Virus record (IMG/VR): IMGVR_UViG_3300027847_000620
Coordinates: 1-28,804 of that record
Reading direction: 5' to 3' (one strand)
Length of the DNA stretch: 28,804 nucleotides
From: a virus
Made by a program: the position numbers and the translations under genes. Each line of letters starts with the position of its first letter. Position 1 is the first letter of the stretch. The notes beneath the pieces were generated by a model. The model had not been told where the DNA came from and searched no databases. It was given only the letters and a program-made list of their open reading frames with translations. Shown piece by piece: positions 16,059 through 23,649 of this stretch.

Positions 16059-16406
16059 CTATACACTCTGGACGTTGAGTTCGCCATCCGCCCCGCCATC
16101 GGCAAGCGTAATGACACACGCCTCGTTTGGCGTCTGGGCGTTGTGAATTCCACCACCCGGATAGTTCGCAAAAGGGATGAACCCAACACCCGCGTCAGTG
16201 ATCTTGACTGACCACTTCGTCACGCCACCGAAAGCAATCGTGAGGCCGCCTCCGGTCGGCGCGGCCGCGTAAGACCACTGCAAGGACTGGATGACGTGGT
16301 ACTCGCCGACAGTAGATGCTCCCAACGTGATTACCGTTGGGTTCCCACTGGCAATCTGGTCGGCAGAGTTGGTGACGATCGCTTCGTCGTTGGCTTGGAG
16401 TAGCAT
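16059..16406 (-). CDS. Small beta-rich structural protein, unknown
   Basis: The 115-residue protein starts MLLQANDEAIVTNSADQIAS. It alternates hydrophobic strands with Gly/Thr turns (TVGEYHVIQSLQWSYAAAPT, then GGGLTIAFGG, then KWSVKITDAGVGFIPFANYP) and looks like a single beta-sandwich domain. It has no catalytic motif. ATG at 16406 follows AAGGA by a short spacer. It is one of a series of short beta-rich genes between the adaptor and the fibre gene, so a tail or head-surface role is likely, but I cannot name the family. Confidence 0.65.
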   Translation of the reverse strand: MLLQANDEAIVTNSADQIASGNPTVITLGASTVGEYHVIQSLQWSYAAAPTGGGLTIAFGGVTKWSVKITDAGVGFIPFANYPGGGIHNAQTPNEACVITLADGGADGELNVQSV

Positions 16407-16463
16407 TGTCGAAGTCCTTGCAGTACGTCAGACACAGGTAACGAAACGGCGAAGCGGGGGTTC

Positions 16464-17216
16464 TTACAATGCGTCAGGGACGAGCGCGGAGATATCGGCA
16501 CCGAGTTTCGTTTGGCCAGTTACGATCCAGCCGTTCGTTTCGACGTACCGGCAGGTGTAATACGCATCCTGCGTCAGTGCGAGTTCGTTTGTTGCGCCGA
16601 CCGTGACGTCATTGACCGTGTGGGCCGCGACGGCAGAGATCAGTTCGCAGGCGGCACCCAAGACGTGAATCTGGATGACGTCACCAACAGTTGCGGCCGG
16701 CAGGCTGATCTGCTTGGTTGCGCCGTTGCTGGTTGCCGTGACGTTTTTTGTACCCTGAGTGATGAGACCTGTGGTTCCACCACCAACTGTCGCCGTGATG
16801 GCTTCGGTGCCGTGATCCTGGACGCCATTGGCGTAGACGGTGGTCGGCGAAACGCCGGCCACACCGTCAGACTTAAGGACTCGCCAAGCGAATGCGGTTG
16901 TGCTGATTGCGACGGAAACGAACTGGACGAAAGAGCCAGCGGTCGTGAACGTCAGTGTCGTTGAACCCGCAGCGTCGAACGCCGTGGCTGGAGTGATGGC
17001 AACGTCACCACCATCAGTCATGAAACATATCTCTAGCATCTCGCCGGCCACCTCGGGGTCGGAAAGAACGCGAGTCTCCGAACCGGCAGAGATAAGTTGC
17101 AGAACCATCCCCGAACCTTGGGGAGTGATCGTGCCGGCATCGCCCGGATCGTCCAGTCGGCCGTGTAACTTGAGTGCTTCTCGGTGACGAATGAACCATT
17201 GGCTGGGGTTGGACAC
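16464..17216 (-). CDS. Structural protein with two related beta domains
   Basis: The 250-residue protein starts GTG at 17216, supported by AAGGAG about 8 nt upstream. Two segments have a similar layout: residues ~38-115 (SETRVLSDPEVAGEMLEICF, then DVAITPATAFDAAGSTTLTF and AFAWRVL) and residues ~160-240 (KQISLPAATVGDVIQIHVLG, then HTVNDVTVGATNELALTQDA and GWIVTG). Each has a control phrase, a hydrophobic strand, a V/T-rich strand and a closing aromatic strand, suggesting internal duplication of a fibre-type beta domain. Such domains occur in phage fibre and tail-tip proteins. Function is not established. It sits 12 bp downstream of the duplicated adaptor gene. Confidence 0.65.
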   Translation of the reverse strand: MSNPSQWFIRHREALKLHGRLDDPGDAGTITPQGSGMVLQLISAGSETRVLSDPEVAGEMLEICFMTDGGDVAITPATAFDAAGSTTLTFTTAGSFVQFVSVAISTTAFAWRVLKSDGVAGVSPTTVYANGVQDHGTEAITATVGGGTTGLITQGTKNVTATSNGATKQISLPAATVGDVIQIHVLGAACELISAVAAHTVNDVTVGATNELALTQDAYYTCRYVETNGWIVTGQTKLGADISALVPDAL

Positions 17217-17228
17217 GGCTACTGCTCC

Positions 17229-19094
17229 TTAAAGTGATGTGTTGTCGAATGAAATTGTGTTGCCGTCGCGAATGTACTGGCCATCGCTGTTTATCGTGCT
17301 GGGGTCGCGATTTCGCCCAAGTCGAGCGGGGGCCATTTCCGCCTGATCCATCTCGATCGAGGCCGCCATCAACTCGCGAAACCGTCCGGCTTGCGACTTG
17401 TCGACCAACGAGATGCAACTTGCGAGTATTGTTTCTGAATGCTCAGAACCGCAGTAAGGAAATTCGCCGGTCAGTAATTCGACGGGGTCCACTTTGCAGC
17501 GATAAGTCAGCAAATAAACGTCATCGGGAGGCGGCCAAAAGAAGACTTCCCATCGCCTGCCGGTTGCAGCCACTAACGCCTTCGGTCTGAGTGAAGCGTA
17601 TCGTGGCTGGTCGGTGGTTTCCCACCCCTGATACATCGAACGGATCCGGTTGTCGGGAATGATTTCGATCGGGCGATCGAGACCGTTGACTCCCGGCTGA
17701 AATGTGAATGTCTGCGGGGCACTGAAGCCAGCAAAGTCACTCTCTAAGTCGTACTTCGTCTGCTGGACAATATAGGTCGTTAAGGCTGCGGAATCGGCCG
17801 CATCGGTCGTGTCCTCAAGTGTGACTTGCGTATTGCTTTCCCGCGTGTCGATCGCATAGGTGGTCCCGGAGATAACGATCTCGCCGCTCGCTGCCCATGT
17901 TGGGAATGTACCGTCCACTGTGAGCGTGACGACGCCCGAGACGATCGTAACTGTTCCGGTTGAATAGGACGCCTTGGTCGACAATTCTTTCACCGGACGC
18001 ATAAACGACCACAGATGCGTCTTGTGCATCCCGTCTTGGGCCGGCATGTAGAACTGCTTCAGCCCACGCTGAATGAATGAATTGACGCGACGTTCGGTGT
18101 TGTGACCCCAAGTCTTGGCGTTCGCGCCAACATTGAGTGCGACACCAACCTCTTGTGCCAACCAATCGTAGGATCCGATTGTGACGGCCGTATTTCGGTA
18201 ACTCTTGCCGTCGATGCGGCTGGCTCGCTTATCGATTTGCACAGAAGCGGCCATTCGGGCTTGGAATGCAGCCCCATGAACGCCCGATGTGCCGTCGACC
18301 TTGATCTCCGCTGCGGCCAAGCACGACTCAAGGATTGTGTCTGAGTGCGCCAACCCACCGAGCGGATACTTGTTCGTCGGCGTCATCTTGCTGGGGGCGA
18401 TTTTGTAGCTGTACTCGGCGACGTATGTGGCATCTGGTGTGGGGTAAAAGATTGCCTCGAATCGCTGCCCGTCCGTCTGGTCAATCGCCTTTGGTCGAGT
18501 AGCAACGTATTGGGGAGCGCCCGTCACGTTGTCCTGTGCCCGCATGGCTTGCAGTTCGGGCACCGACACAATTTGAATAGGTTCCTGAATGACGCCCACC
18601 CCATACGTTATGTGCGACAAAACCTGATCGAAATTGTCTGGCAGATCGTAATCGAACCCTTCCGCCACAGTGAGGCTTAACGCCGTGGCCGGATTCAGGA
18701 ACGACCAGACATAAGGCGTCTTGTGTTCTGAGTTCTCGCCCATCGGCACCGGGGCGTAGAAGCTCCGCTGGCCGGACTTGATGCAGTCTGTGACCGCATC
18801 GTAGCCGGGTTCTTCGGTTTGGAGTAGGACGTAGGCTGTGGGGCCGGCATCCGTTACAGATGTGTCGTCGAGCGTGATGGCTGTATCGCCACCGCGAGAA
18901 GCGACTGTGTAGCCCACGCCGCCGAGATCCACTGTGCCAGCCGCCGCCCACGTCGGGAACGTACCGCCCGTAAGCGTGACGACCCCTGACGATATGGCAA
19001 AAGTGCCAGCCGAGTAGGTGCGACCGAGACCGAGAAGTCGCATGACGTCTCGGCAGCATGTCGCATAATCAACGGATAGTGTGGACTCAGCCAA
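17229..19094 (-). CDS. Internally duplicated putative head-tail adaptor protein
   Basis: The 621-residue protein reads as two copies of one fold. Copy 1 contains SGQRSFYAP (107-115), WSFLNP (130-135), YDLPDNF (149-155), RPKAIDQTDGQRFEAIFYPT (200-219) and HSDTILESCLAAAE (250-263). Copy 2 contains RGLKQFYMP (343-351), WSFMRP (362-367), YDLESDF (448-454), RPKALVAATGRRWEVFFWPP and HSETILASC. Each copy also holds a beta module with SGVVTLT and GTFPTWAA (28-92 and 378-446), placed at different points in the two copies. The FY-P, WSF-P and YDLP-F pattern is what I associate with phage connector/neck proteins, so an adaptor role is inferred. The start is TTG at 19094 with GGAGG 6 nt upstream, overlapping the preceding gene by 8 bp. 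Confidence 0.7.
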   Translation of the reverse strand: MAESTLSVDYATCCRDVMRLLGLGRTYSAGTFAISSGVVTLTGGTFPTWAAAGTVDLGGVGYTVASRGGDTAITLDDTSVTDAGPTAYVLLQTEEPGYDAVTDCIKSGQRSFYAPVPMGENSEHKTPYVWSFLNPATALSLTVAEGFDYDLPDNFDQVLSHITYGVGVIQEPIQIVSVPELQAMRAQDNVTGAPQYVATRPKAIDQTDGQRFEAIFYPTPDATYVAEYSYKIAPSKMTPTNKYPLGGLAHSDTILESCLAAAEIKVDGTSGVHGAAFQARMAASVQIDKRASRIDGKSYRNTAVTIGSYDWLAQEVGVALNVGANAKTWGHNTERRVNSFIQRGLKQFYMPAQDGMHKTHLWSFMRPVKELSTKASYSTGTVTIVSGVVTLTVDGTFPTWAASGEIVISGTTYAIDTRESNTQVTLEDTTDAADSAALTTYIVQQTKYDLESDFAGFSAPQTFTFQPGVNGLDRPIEIIPDNRIRSMYQGWETTDQPRYASLRPKALVAATGRRWEVFFWPPPDDVYLLTYRCKVDPVELLTGEFPYCGSEHSETILASCISLVDKSQAGRFRELMAASIEMDQAEMAPARLGRNRDPSTINSDGQYIRDGNTISFDNTSL

Positions 19095-19857
19095 CGGCTA
19101 CCTCCAGATTCATGTCGACAAGCGGAGGGGCGTCATCTGGCGACTTGCGAACGTGACCCAAGTCGACGATCCGATACGCCTTGTCATCCTCATTGAAGTG
19201 GATCCTGGCCTTGCCGGCGCTGTCGCCACCGAGGACCAACACAAGTTCCCCGTCAGCCTGTTCTTGGCCGGGCACCGCAACCATGACCCTTGTGCCCACC
19301 TCAACTTCACTCCAGAGCATTTGGGCTTGATTCGGCGAAGGTCGCGGCGCGGCCGGCTCGTCACTCAATGACTCGTCGCCAGTGAGTTCAGGTTCCGGCT
19401 CAAGTTCTTCGGCCGTAACTTCTGTGGTTGTGAAGGTCTCGACGACCAGTGGTGCCGGTGGCTGGGCAGGAATATCGAGACTGACGAAATCTGCATCCAC
19501 ATCAGTCTCGGGGTTCGAGTCGCCCTGAATGGAGATTCGCAGTAGCCCGAACGACAAGCCTTTGTGCGGAAAGACGAACGTGCCTACGAGTTGTTGCGTT
19601 CCACTCTGGTACAGAATTGGAGTTCCCGGCTCCACGTCGTCCCATCCCGAAACCTGATCGGGCGACAATTCGACAGCGCCCGATTCGACGGCGATTGTGA
19701 TGAGCGCACCGTAGTGGTGCGGTGCCATCGGGCCGGAACTTCGGCGTTGCCATGCCTTGAAGTACAGCTTGGCTTTATCGGTGACCGACTGTGGAAGTTC
19801 TCCCGTGCAATTGCAGAGTAATTTCAACTCTGCAATGTCTTGTGCGTGTAGTTCCAT
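19087..19857 (-). CDS. Unknown phage protein with Pro/Glu-rich linker
   Basis: This is a 256-residue protein. ATG at 19857 is chosen over the one 15 bp upstream because GGGGA lies about 8 nt before it. Residues 1-110 (MELHAQDIAELKLLCNCTGE) start with a helical segment, followed by a beta-rich part (LITIAVESGAVELSPDQVSG; LVGTFVFPHKGLSFGLLRIS). Residues ~120-185 form a Pro/Glu/Thr-rich acidic linker. The C-terminal ~70 residues are another small beta domain (EVEVGTRVMVAVPGQEQADG; KAYRIVDLGHVRKS). I do not recognise either domain. It is the first gene after the terminator that follows the head genes, and it overlaps the adaptor gene, so a connector or completion role is plausible but unproven. 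Confidence 0.65.
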   Translation of the reverse strand: MELHAQDIAELKLLCNCTGELPQSVTDKAKLYFKAWQRRSSGPMAPHHYGALITIAVESGAVELSPDQVSGWDDVEPGTPILYQSGTQQLVGTFVFPHKGLSFGLLRISIQGDSNPETDVDADFVSLDIPAQPPAPLVVETFTTTEVTAEELEPEPELTGDESLSDEPAAPRPSPNQAQMLWSEVEVGTRVMVAVPGQEQADGELVLVLGGDSAGKARIHFNEDDKAYRIVDLGHVRKSPDDAPPLVDMNLEVAVG

Positions 19858-19873
19858 CGAAATTCCCCGCATA

Positions 19874-19921
19874 AAACTGAAAACAAGAAAACGGGGCGGC
19901 GGGAATTACCCGCCGTCCCGT
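19874..19921 (-). terminator. Rho-independent terminator after the head genes
   Basis: On the minus strand a 13-bp stem, ACGGGACGGCGGG pairing with CCCGCCGCCCCGT (one A-C mismatch), closes a 5-nt TAATT loop and is followed directly by TTTTCTTGTTTT. It lies between the decoration-protein stop (19934) and the next gene's start (19857). It should stop or attenuate late transcripts after the capsid block. Confidence 0.9.
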
Positions 19922-19933
19922 CAGTTAGAGTTA

Positions 19934-20686
19934 CTAGGAATCGAATTCTTGGGCACAACTGTACCAGTCGATGTGGGTGATCGGATCGGCTGTTCCGTCC
20001 GACTGACACACGAACGACGGCTTCATCCCGACGATCGGAATGTTCGCAGTCGCCACGTTGATGCCTGTGGTGGCGATCTTCGCGCCGTCCACATACCACT
20101 CGACCTTGTCGATCCCGGTGACCTTGAATCCCAGCTTGACCCAAGTGCCATCAACGAGAGTGTTGGTGGTAACGCCCGTGTGGGCCGCCGAAGCATTCTC
20201 GGAGTTTCCGAGCAGGATCATGTTGTCGGTGATCGATCCGAAACCAATGTGGTTAGCGGACGTGTTTGCGCTACCGGCGATGATCGAGGTGTCGTATTCC
20301 GACAACCCAACAAAGAACTCCGGGCCAGCCGACGCAACATCGACTACCTTCAAGCGAGTTTCAAACCAGATGACACTGTCAGCCTTGGGCGTAATGAACG
20401 ACCCAGTTGCGCCAGCGGTCTGGACGTTGGCACCCTGAGTCACTGTCGAACTGGCACAGTCGAGAAGGGCAACGCCGCCAATGGCGTCGTCCAGAGCGAA
20501 AGTACCGGACGAACCCGCTTGGGTCGTAAGATACCGTTCGGCCAGAAGATCCTCAGTGAAATCGTCCTCAATGAGAACGCCACGAACGAAATCGTCTTTG
20601 ATTTCGAGTCGCGGGCAGCCGTGCCACAAGTTATTGGAGCGACCGCGACCTTCGCCGTCCGAGTCGCTGAATTTTACGATGGTCAT
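19934..20686 (-). CDS. Concanavalin-like putative capsid decoration protein
   Basis: The 250-residue protein immediately follows the major capsid gene. After an N-terminal extension with KDDFVRGVLIEDDFTEDLLA, residues ~60-250 read as a concanavalin-type jelly roll: GGVALLDCASS, DSVIWFETRLKVVDVA, EFFVGLSEYDTSI, TWVKLGFKVTGIDKVEWYVD and the closing ITHIDWYSCAQEFDS. Proteins with this fold and position commonly sit on the capsid surface or mediate weak glycan binding; assignment as a decoration protein rests on gene order. The start is ATG at 20686 with AGGAGGG upstream, a strong site consistent with high expression. Its stop is followed by an intrinsic terminator, so it ends the head transcription block. 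A minor tail protein is the main alternative. Confidence 0.7.
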   Translation of the reverse strand: MTIVKFSDSDGEGRGRSNNLWHGCPRLEIKDDFVRGVLIEDDFTEDLLAERYLTTQAGSSGTFALDDAIGGVALLDCASSTVTQGANVQTAGATGSFITPKADSVIWFETRLKVVDVASAGPEFFVGLSEYDTSIIAGSANTSANHIGFGSITDNMILLGNSENASAAHTGVTTNTLVDGTWVKLGFKVTGIDKVEWYVDGAKIATTGINVATANIPIVGMKPSFVCQSDGTADPITHIDWYSCAQEFDS

Positions 20687-20745
20687 AATTGACCCTCCTG
20701 ATCTTTCTTAATTGACAGAACAAAACAAAACGAAACGAAGCGGAC

Positions 20746-21804
20746 TCAGGCGACGTGGAGAACGAAGTTTTGGCGTCGGTCATTGCACCGCAGGTTGCAG
20801 GAAGAATCAACATGCACGACGCGGACGTTGTGCTGGTTGTCCTTCTTCTGCGGCTTGGTCCGAACCATGTCCTTACCCTTCAGGAAAGCAAAGTCCATCG
20901 TATTCCAATTCACGCCGTAGAGCGGATTGGCCGAGTCGTATCCGTCCTGCGTGGAGTGGGTCAGTTCGGGAATCCACTGCAAGGGAACACCCTTGAATGT
21001 TGGACGACCTTTGGCACCTGTTCCCGCGAGGTCCGACAGGTTGTCGTTTCGCGCGTCGAGGAACTGCTGGGCCGCTTCGTAGACCGAGTAGGTCGTGTAG
21101 AACATCCAGTCTGGGTCGCCGCCGCCGTTCTGCGGGAACTGATGCGGTGACTCGAAGTGCGTAAACTCAGTTGCCTTAAGCCACTTGGAAATCAGGTCGT
21201 TCCGCGTCACTGAGACATACGCACCGGAGTAGTTCGACCAGTTGATATACGTTCCGGTCGAGACGCCACCCGCACCGGCAGCGAAACCACTCGGGTCGCC
21301 ACCATTGAAGCCGACCGTCGCGTTCTTCTGCAACCAAAACGGGATGCCGGAGAGCGGACGTTTCGCCAAGGTTGAGGATGAGGGGGCCGACCAGAATGCC
21401 GACTCCAAACCCTCGTAGAGATTCGAGTACATCGAATGCTCTCGCATGACAATCAGATCGATGATAATCTCGCGATTGCCCCCTTGGAATTCCTCCTCGT
21501 TAATATCATAAACATAATTGCTGGTCGCGATCGCCCAGGGCTGCTCGGCACCGACCGCCAAGTTCTTCACATCGTACTCGTCGACCGAGTACAGGTTCGT
21601 CCAGCGAAACGCATCCGTGTTCGAGACTTGGAGTTTCCAAGTCTGCTTCGGAGTCGCCTTCGTTGGCGCTTTTTTGGCTTTCAGCCATCGCGATGCAACG
21701 GAGTATCGCTGGTTGTTGAGACTGAGGTCGACCCACTTCGCACGGTCGGCCTTATTGTAGGTCAGTTCGACAAGGTCGTCGATTGCGTCGGGCATGAGGC
21801 CCAT
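20746..21804 (-). CDS. Major capsid protein (HK97-fold type)
   Basis: This is a 352-residue protein, a normal size for a phage major capsid protein without a delta domain. Features pointing to this family are the helical MPDAIDDLVELTYNKA start, the spine-like EEEFQGGNREIIIDLIVMRE with a following GLESAFWSAP, the late FKGVPLQWIPELTH, and the NPLYGVNWNTMDFAFLKG followed by a C-terminal RCNDRRQNFVLHVA. Many copies would assemble the icosahedral shell around the scaffold encoded just upstream. ATG at 21804 has AAAGGTG at proper distance; an in-frame ATG three codons later is less well spaced. No transmembrane or catalytic motif is present. Fold assignment is from motif recognition and gene order. 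Confidence 0.85.
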   Translation of the reverse strand: MGLMPDAIDDLVELTYNKADRAKWVDLSLNNQRYSVASRWLKAKKAPTKATPKQTWKLQVSNTDAFRWTNLYSVDEYDVKNLAVGAEQPWAIATSNYVYDINEEEFQGGNREIIIDLIVMREHSMYSNLYEGLESAFWSAPSSSTLAKRPLSGIPFWLQKNATVGFNGGDPSGFAAGAGGVSTGTYINWSNYSGAYVSVTRNDLISKWLKATEFTHFESPHQFPQNGGGDPDWMFYTTYSVYEAAQQFLDARNDNLSDLAGTGAKGRPTFKGVPLQWIPELTHSTQDGYDSANPLYGVNWNTMDFAFLKGKDMVRTKPQKKDNQHNVRVVHVDSSCNLRCNDRRQNFVLHVA

Positions 21805-21838
21805 GATTAAGCACCTTTCTTATTGATGCACACCAGCG

Positions 21839-23107
21839 TTAGGGAAGGTTGTTGTCGTTGAAGAACGCGACAAAGTCGGGGTCGTCAGCGAAGTCGCCAT
21901 CCCACGGAACATCTTCCCGAGCGGTCGTTGACTGCCCGGAACCCATGATTCGCTTGTTCTGCTTTTTCACGGACGCCGTAACGGCCGTTCGTTGCTGGTG
22001 CGCGATTTGATTAGGAAATGCCAACTGGAGAGATCGTTGAACGAGTTCCGCGTTCATGTCCGATGGCCGGTTGGTCGAATAAAGACCAGCCTGCAATGAC
22101 ATTGCTTCGCGGTACAACAACTCAAAATTCGCGTTCTGTTCTTCGGTGGCGGTTTCGCCATCTCCAAACAGTTCGGTCTGATCGAGTTGATTTACTCCTT
22201 CAAAAAACTGATCCAATTCGGCATTGTTTTTAACTTGCTGATCTTGCTCCTCACGACCAATAACGTGATCGTAAACAGCCTTTAGGTCACCCTGTTGCTG
22301 ATCGAACCTCGATTGCATCTCCCTCTGAGCGGCGTCTTGTGCCACTCGGTTGGAGTACATATCCGTCAGTTCAGCCAGGATGGATTCGTCATGGCCGTCT
22401 TCCCGAAGTGCCTGTATTCTCGCCGCGAACTCCGGCTTTGATTCCGGTTCAACGCCTTGAGGTGCAGGTTGGCCTGCGGGATTAGGCTGTTGTTGTTGTT
22501 GCTGCTGCTGCCACTGTTGTTGCTGCCACTGTTGTTGCTGCCACTGTTGTTGCTGCCACTGTTGTTGCTCTGGCGTTAGCTGCTGCTCTGGCGTTAGCTG
22601 CTCCTGCTGTTGCTGCTCCTGCTGTTGCTGCTCAGGATTAACATCGGGCGGTAATTGTTCTCGACCGACGTTCGCTAACGCCCGGTCTTGAAGTGCCAAC
22701 GCCCGCTCAAACTCTTCAACGCTCTCGAATCCGGCCACCTCGTCGGCAGCCATTCCTCGATCTTGCGCCAAGGACAGAATCTTCTGCCCCTCTTCGCTGA
22801 CTTCAGCGGCGGGAGTTGTGTCGGCGGAAGTTTCATCGCCAACAACAGGTTTGTTGCCCCCTACTTCGCCGGCCGGACTTTCATCGGCAGACTTAGGGGA
22901 CGTTTCTTTTGGTTCTGGAGTCGAATCCGGTGTATTTTCTGAATCAGGACTGGTGCCCAGTTCCGCTTCAGGCTCGGGTTCACCGCCCGGCCCATCGCTG
23001 GAAAAGTAGTGGTCGACCGCGGACGCACTTGCATCGTGTTCGACGGCAGCCGAACCAACCTCGGCCTCGTTACCAGCTTCTTCTTGTTTGATCGGTTTCA
23101 AAAACAT
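21839..23107 (-). CDS. Putative scaffold/capsid-assembly protein with polyGln tract
   Basis: The 422-residue highly acidic protein lies between the portal module and the major capsid gene, the usual place for a scaffold. Residues 1-110 are Glu/Ser/Pro-rich and disordered. Residues ~110-150 are helical (EEGQKILSLAQDRGMAADEV, then FESVEEFERALALQDRALAN). Residues ~158-208 are a polyGln tract with WQQQQ repeats and two LTPEQQ repeats. Residues ~220-350 are charged and coiled-coil-like (ALREDGHDESILAELTDMYS). The C-terminal KKQNKRIMGSGQ is basic, as expected for the capsid-binding tail of scaffolds, and is followed by an acidic end. ATG at 23107 directly abuts the upstream TAG and is preceded by GGGG. 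Whether it is cleaved or recycled is unknown. Confidence 0.75.
   Translation of the reverse strand: MFLKPIKQEEAGNEAEVGSAAVEHDASASAVDHYFSSDGPGGEPEPEAELGTSPDSENTPDSTPEPKETSPKSADESPAGEVGGNKPVVGDETSADTTPAAEVSEEGQKILSLAQDRGMAADEVAGFESVEEFERALALQDRALANVGREQLPPDVNPEQQQQEQQQQEQLTPEQQLTPEQQQWQQQQWQQQQWQQQQWQQQQQQQQPNPAGQPAPQGVEPESKPEFAARIQALREDGHDESILAELTDMYSNRVAQDAAQREMQSRFDQQQGDLKAVYDHVIGREEQDQQVKNNAELDQFFEGVNQLDQTELFGDGETATEEQNANFELLYREAMSLQAGLYSTNRPSDMNAELVQRSLQLAFPNQIAHQQRTAVTASVKKQNKRIMGSGQSTTAREDVPWDGDFADDPDFVAFFNDNNLP
22486..22635 (-). repeat. CAG/CAA-rich microsatellite encoding WQQQQ and TPEQQ repeats
   Basis: On the plus strand the 15-bp unit ttgctgccactgttg recurs four times around 22509-22569, preceded by ttg/ctg triplets. 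It is followed by two copies of an 18-bp unit (gctctggcgttagctgct) and two of a 15-bp ctcctgctgttgctg unit. All remain in frame in the scaffold gene. The tract is a good candidate for copy-number variation. Confidence 0.9.
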
Positions 23108-23470
23108 CTACCGTTTCCCCCCTTGTTCGACGAACTCCCCGCCAACTTTCCGGTACTGACCGCTGCGTTCGCTGGTGACATCCACCAAACCTCGCGCGTT
23201 CAAGTATTTGGTCTTGCTACCAGGGCTATTAAATTCTGCGGCTCCGTCCCGTCTGATCTCTACGCCGACAAGCCCCTTGTCGCGGCACCATGCGGCATGC
23301 TCTGATGCCTGGTGCGGCATGACGCCGGACGACAGCGACTCGTGTCCCGTTCCCCAATAAGTCTCATGGCCGCCCGGCGTCTTCCGGTCGGCAATAATGT
23401 TCTTGATCCCATCTGCTCCACGCAGAAACTCTTCTTGGCTGATCTCTTTTCCGTGGACGATGTATTTCAT
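23108..23470 (-). CDS. Small portal-adjacent protein, unknown
   Basis: The 120-residue protein begins MKYIVHGKEISQEEFLRGAD. ATG at 23470 is preferred over an in-frame upstream ATG because it forms an ATGA overlap with the upstream zinc-ribbon gene. The centre (WGTGHESLSSGVMPHQASEH, then AAWCRDKGLVGVEIRRDGAA) and end (KTKYLNARGLVDVTSERSGQ) resemble a family of small proteins encoded next to portal genes that carry an S-GV-P-Q---A-----GV motif followed by a short charged tail. I know no biochemical function for that family. Its TAG abuts the scaffold ATG. Some charged residues and one Cys are present; no signal or membrane segment. Confidence 0.7.
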   Translation of the reverse strand: MKYIVHGKEISQEEFLRGADGIKNIIADRKTPGGHETYWGTGHESLSSGVMPHQASEHAAWCRDKGLVGVEIRRDGAAEFNSPGSKTKYLNARGLVDVTSERSGQYRKVGGEFVEQGGKR

Positions 23471-23649
23471 TTTGGGCGTCGATTCATTGTGCAGTTGCGG
23501 CAAAAGCTGTAGTTCTTCCGCGTCCCCTCGGGGCACGATTCAATTGGGAACCGCTTGCCGCATTTTATGCAATTCTTCTCGTAGGCGCGGGATGTCGTAA
23601 GTTTTCCGATCACGGCACCCGTCACTGCGTAGACTGTCGTTGTTTTCAT
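23467..23649 (-). CDS. Zinc-ribbon mini-protein (60 aa)
   Basis: This 60-residue gene starts at ATG 23649, with GGGGGG about 6 nt upstream. The sequence MKTTTVYAVTGAVIGKLTTS is followed by NCIKCGKRF, ESC, and FCRNC (pairs C-x2-C and C-x2-C with another Cys between), the layout of a zinc ribbon. The C-terminus is basic (TMNRRPK), suggesting nucleic-acid binding. Its ATG overlaps the portal stop as ATGA and its stop overlaps the next ATG as ATGA, so it is translationally locked between portal and the following gene. Function is unknown. Alternatives are a regulator, a packaging accessory or a metal-stabilised structural element. Confidence 0.75.
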   Translation of the reverse strand: MKTTTVYAVTGAVIGKLTTSRAYEKNCIKCGKRFPIESCPEGTRKNYSFCRNCTMNRRPK

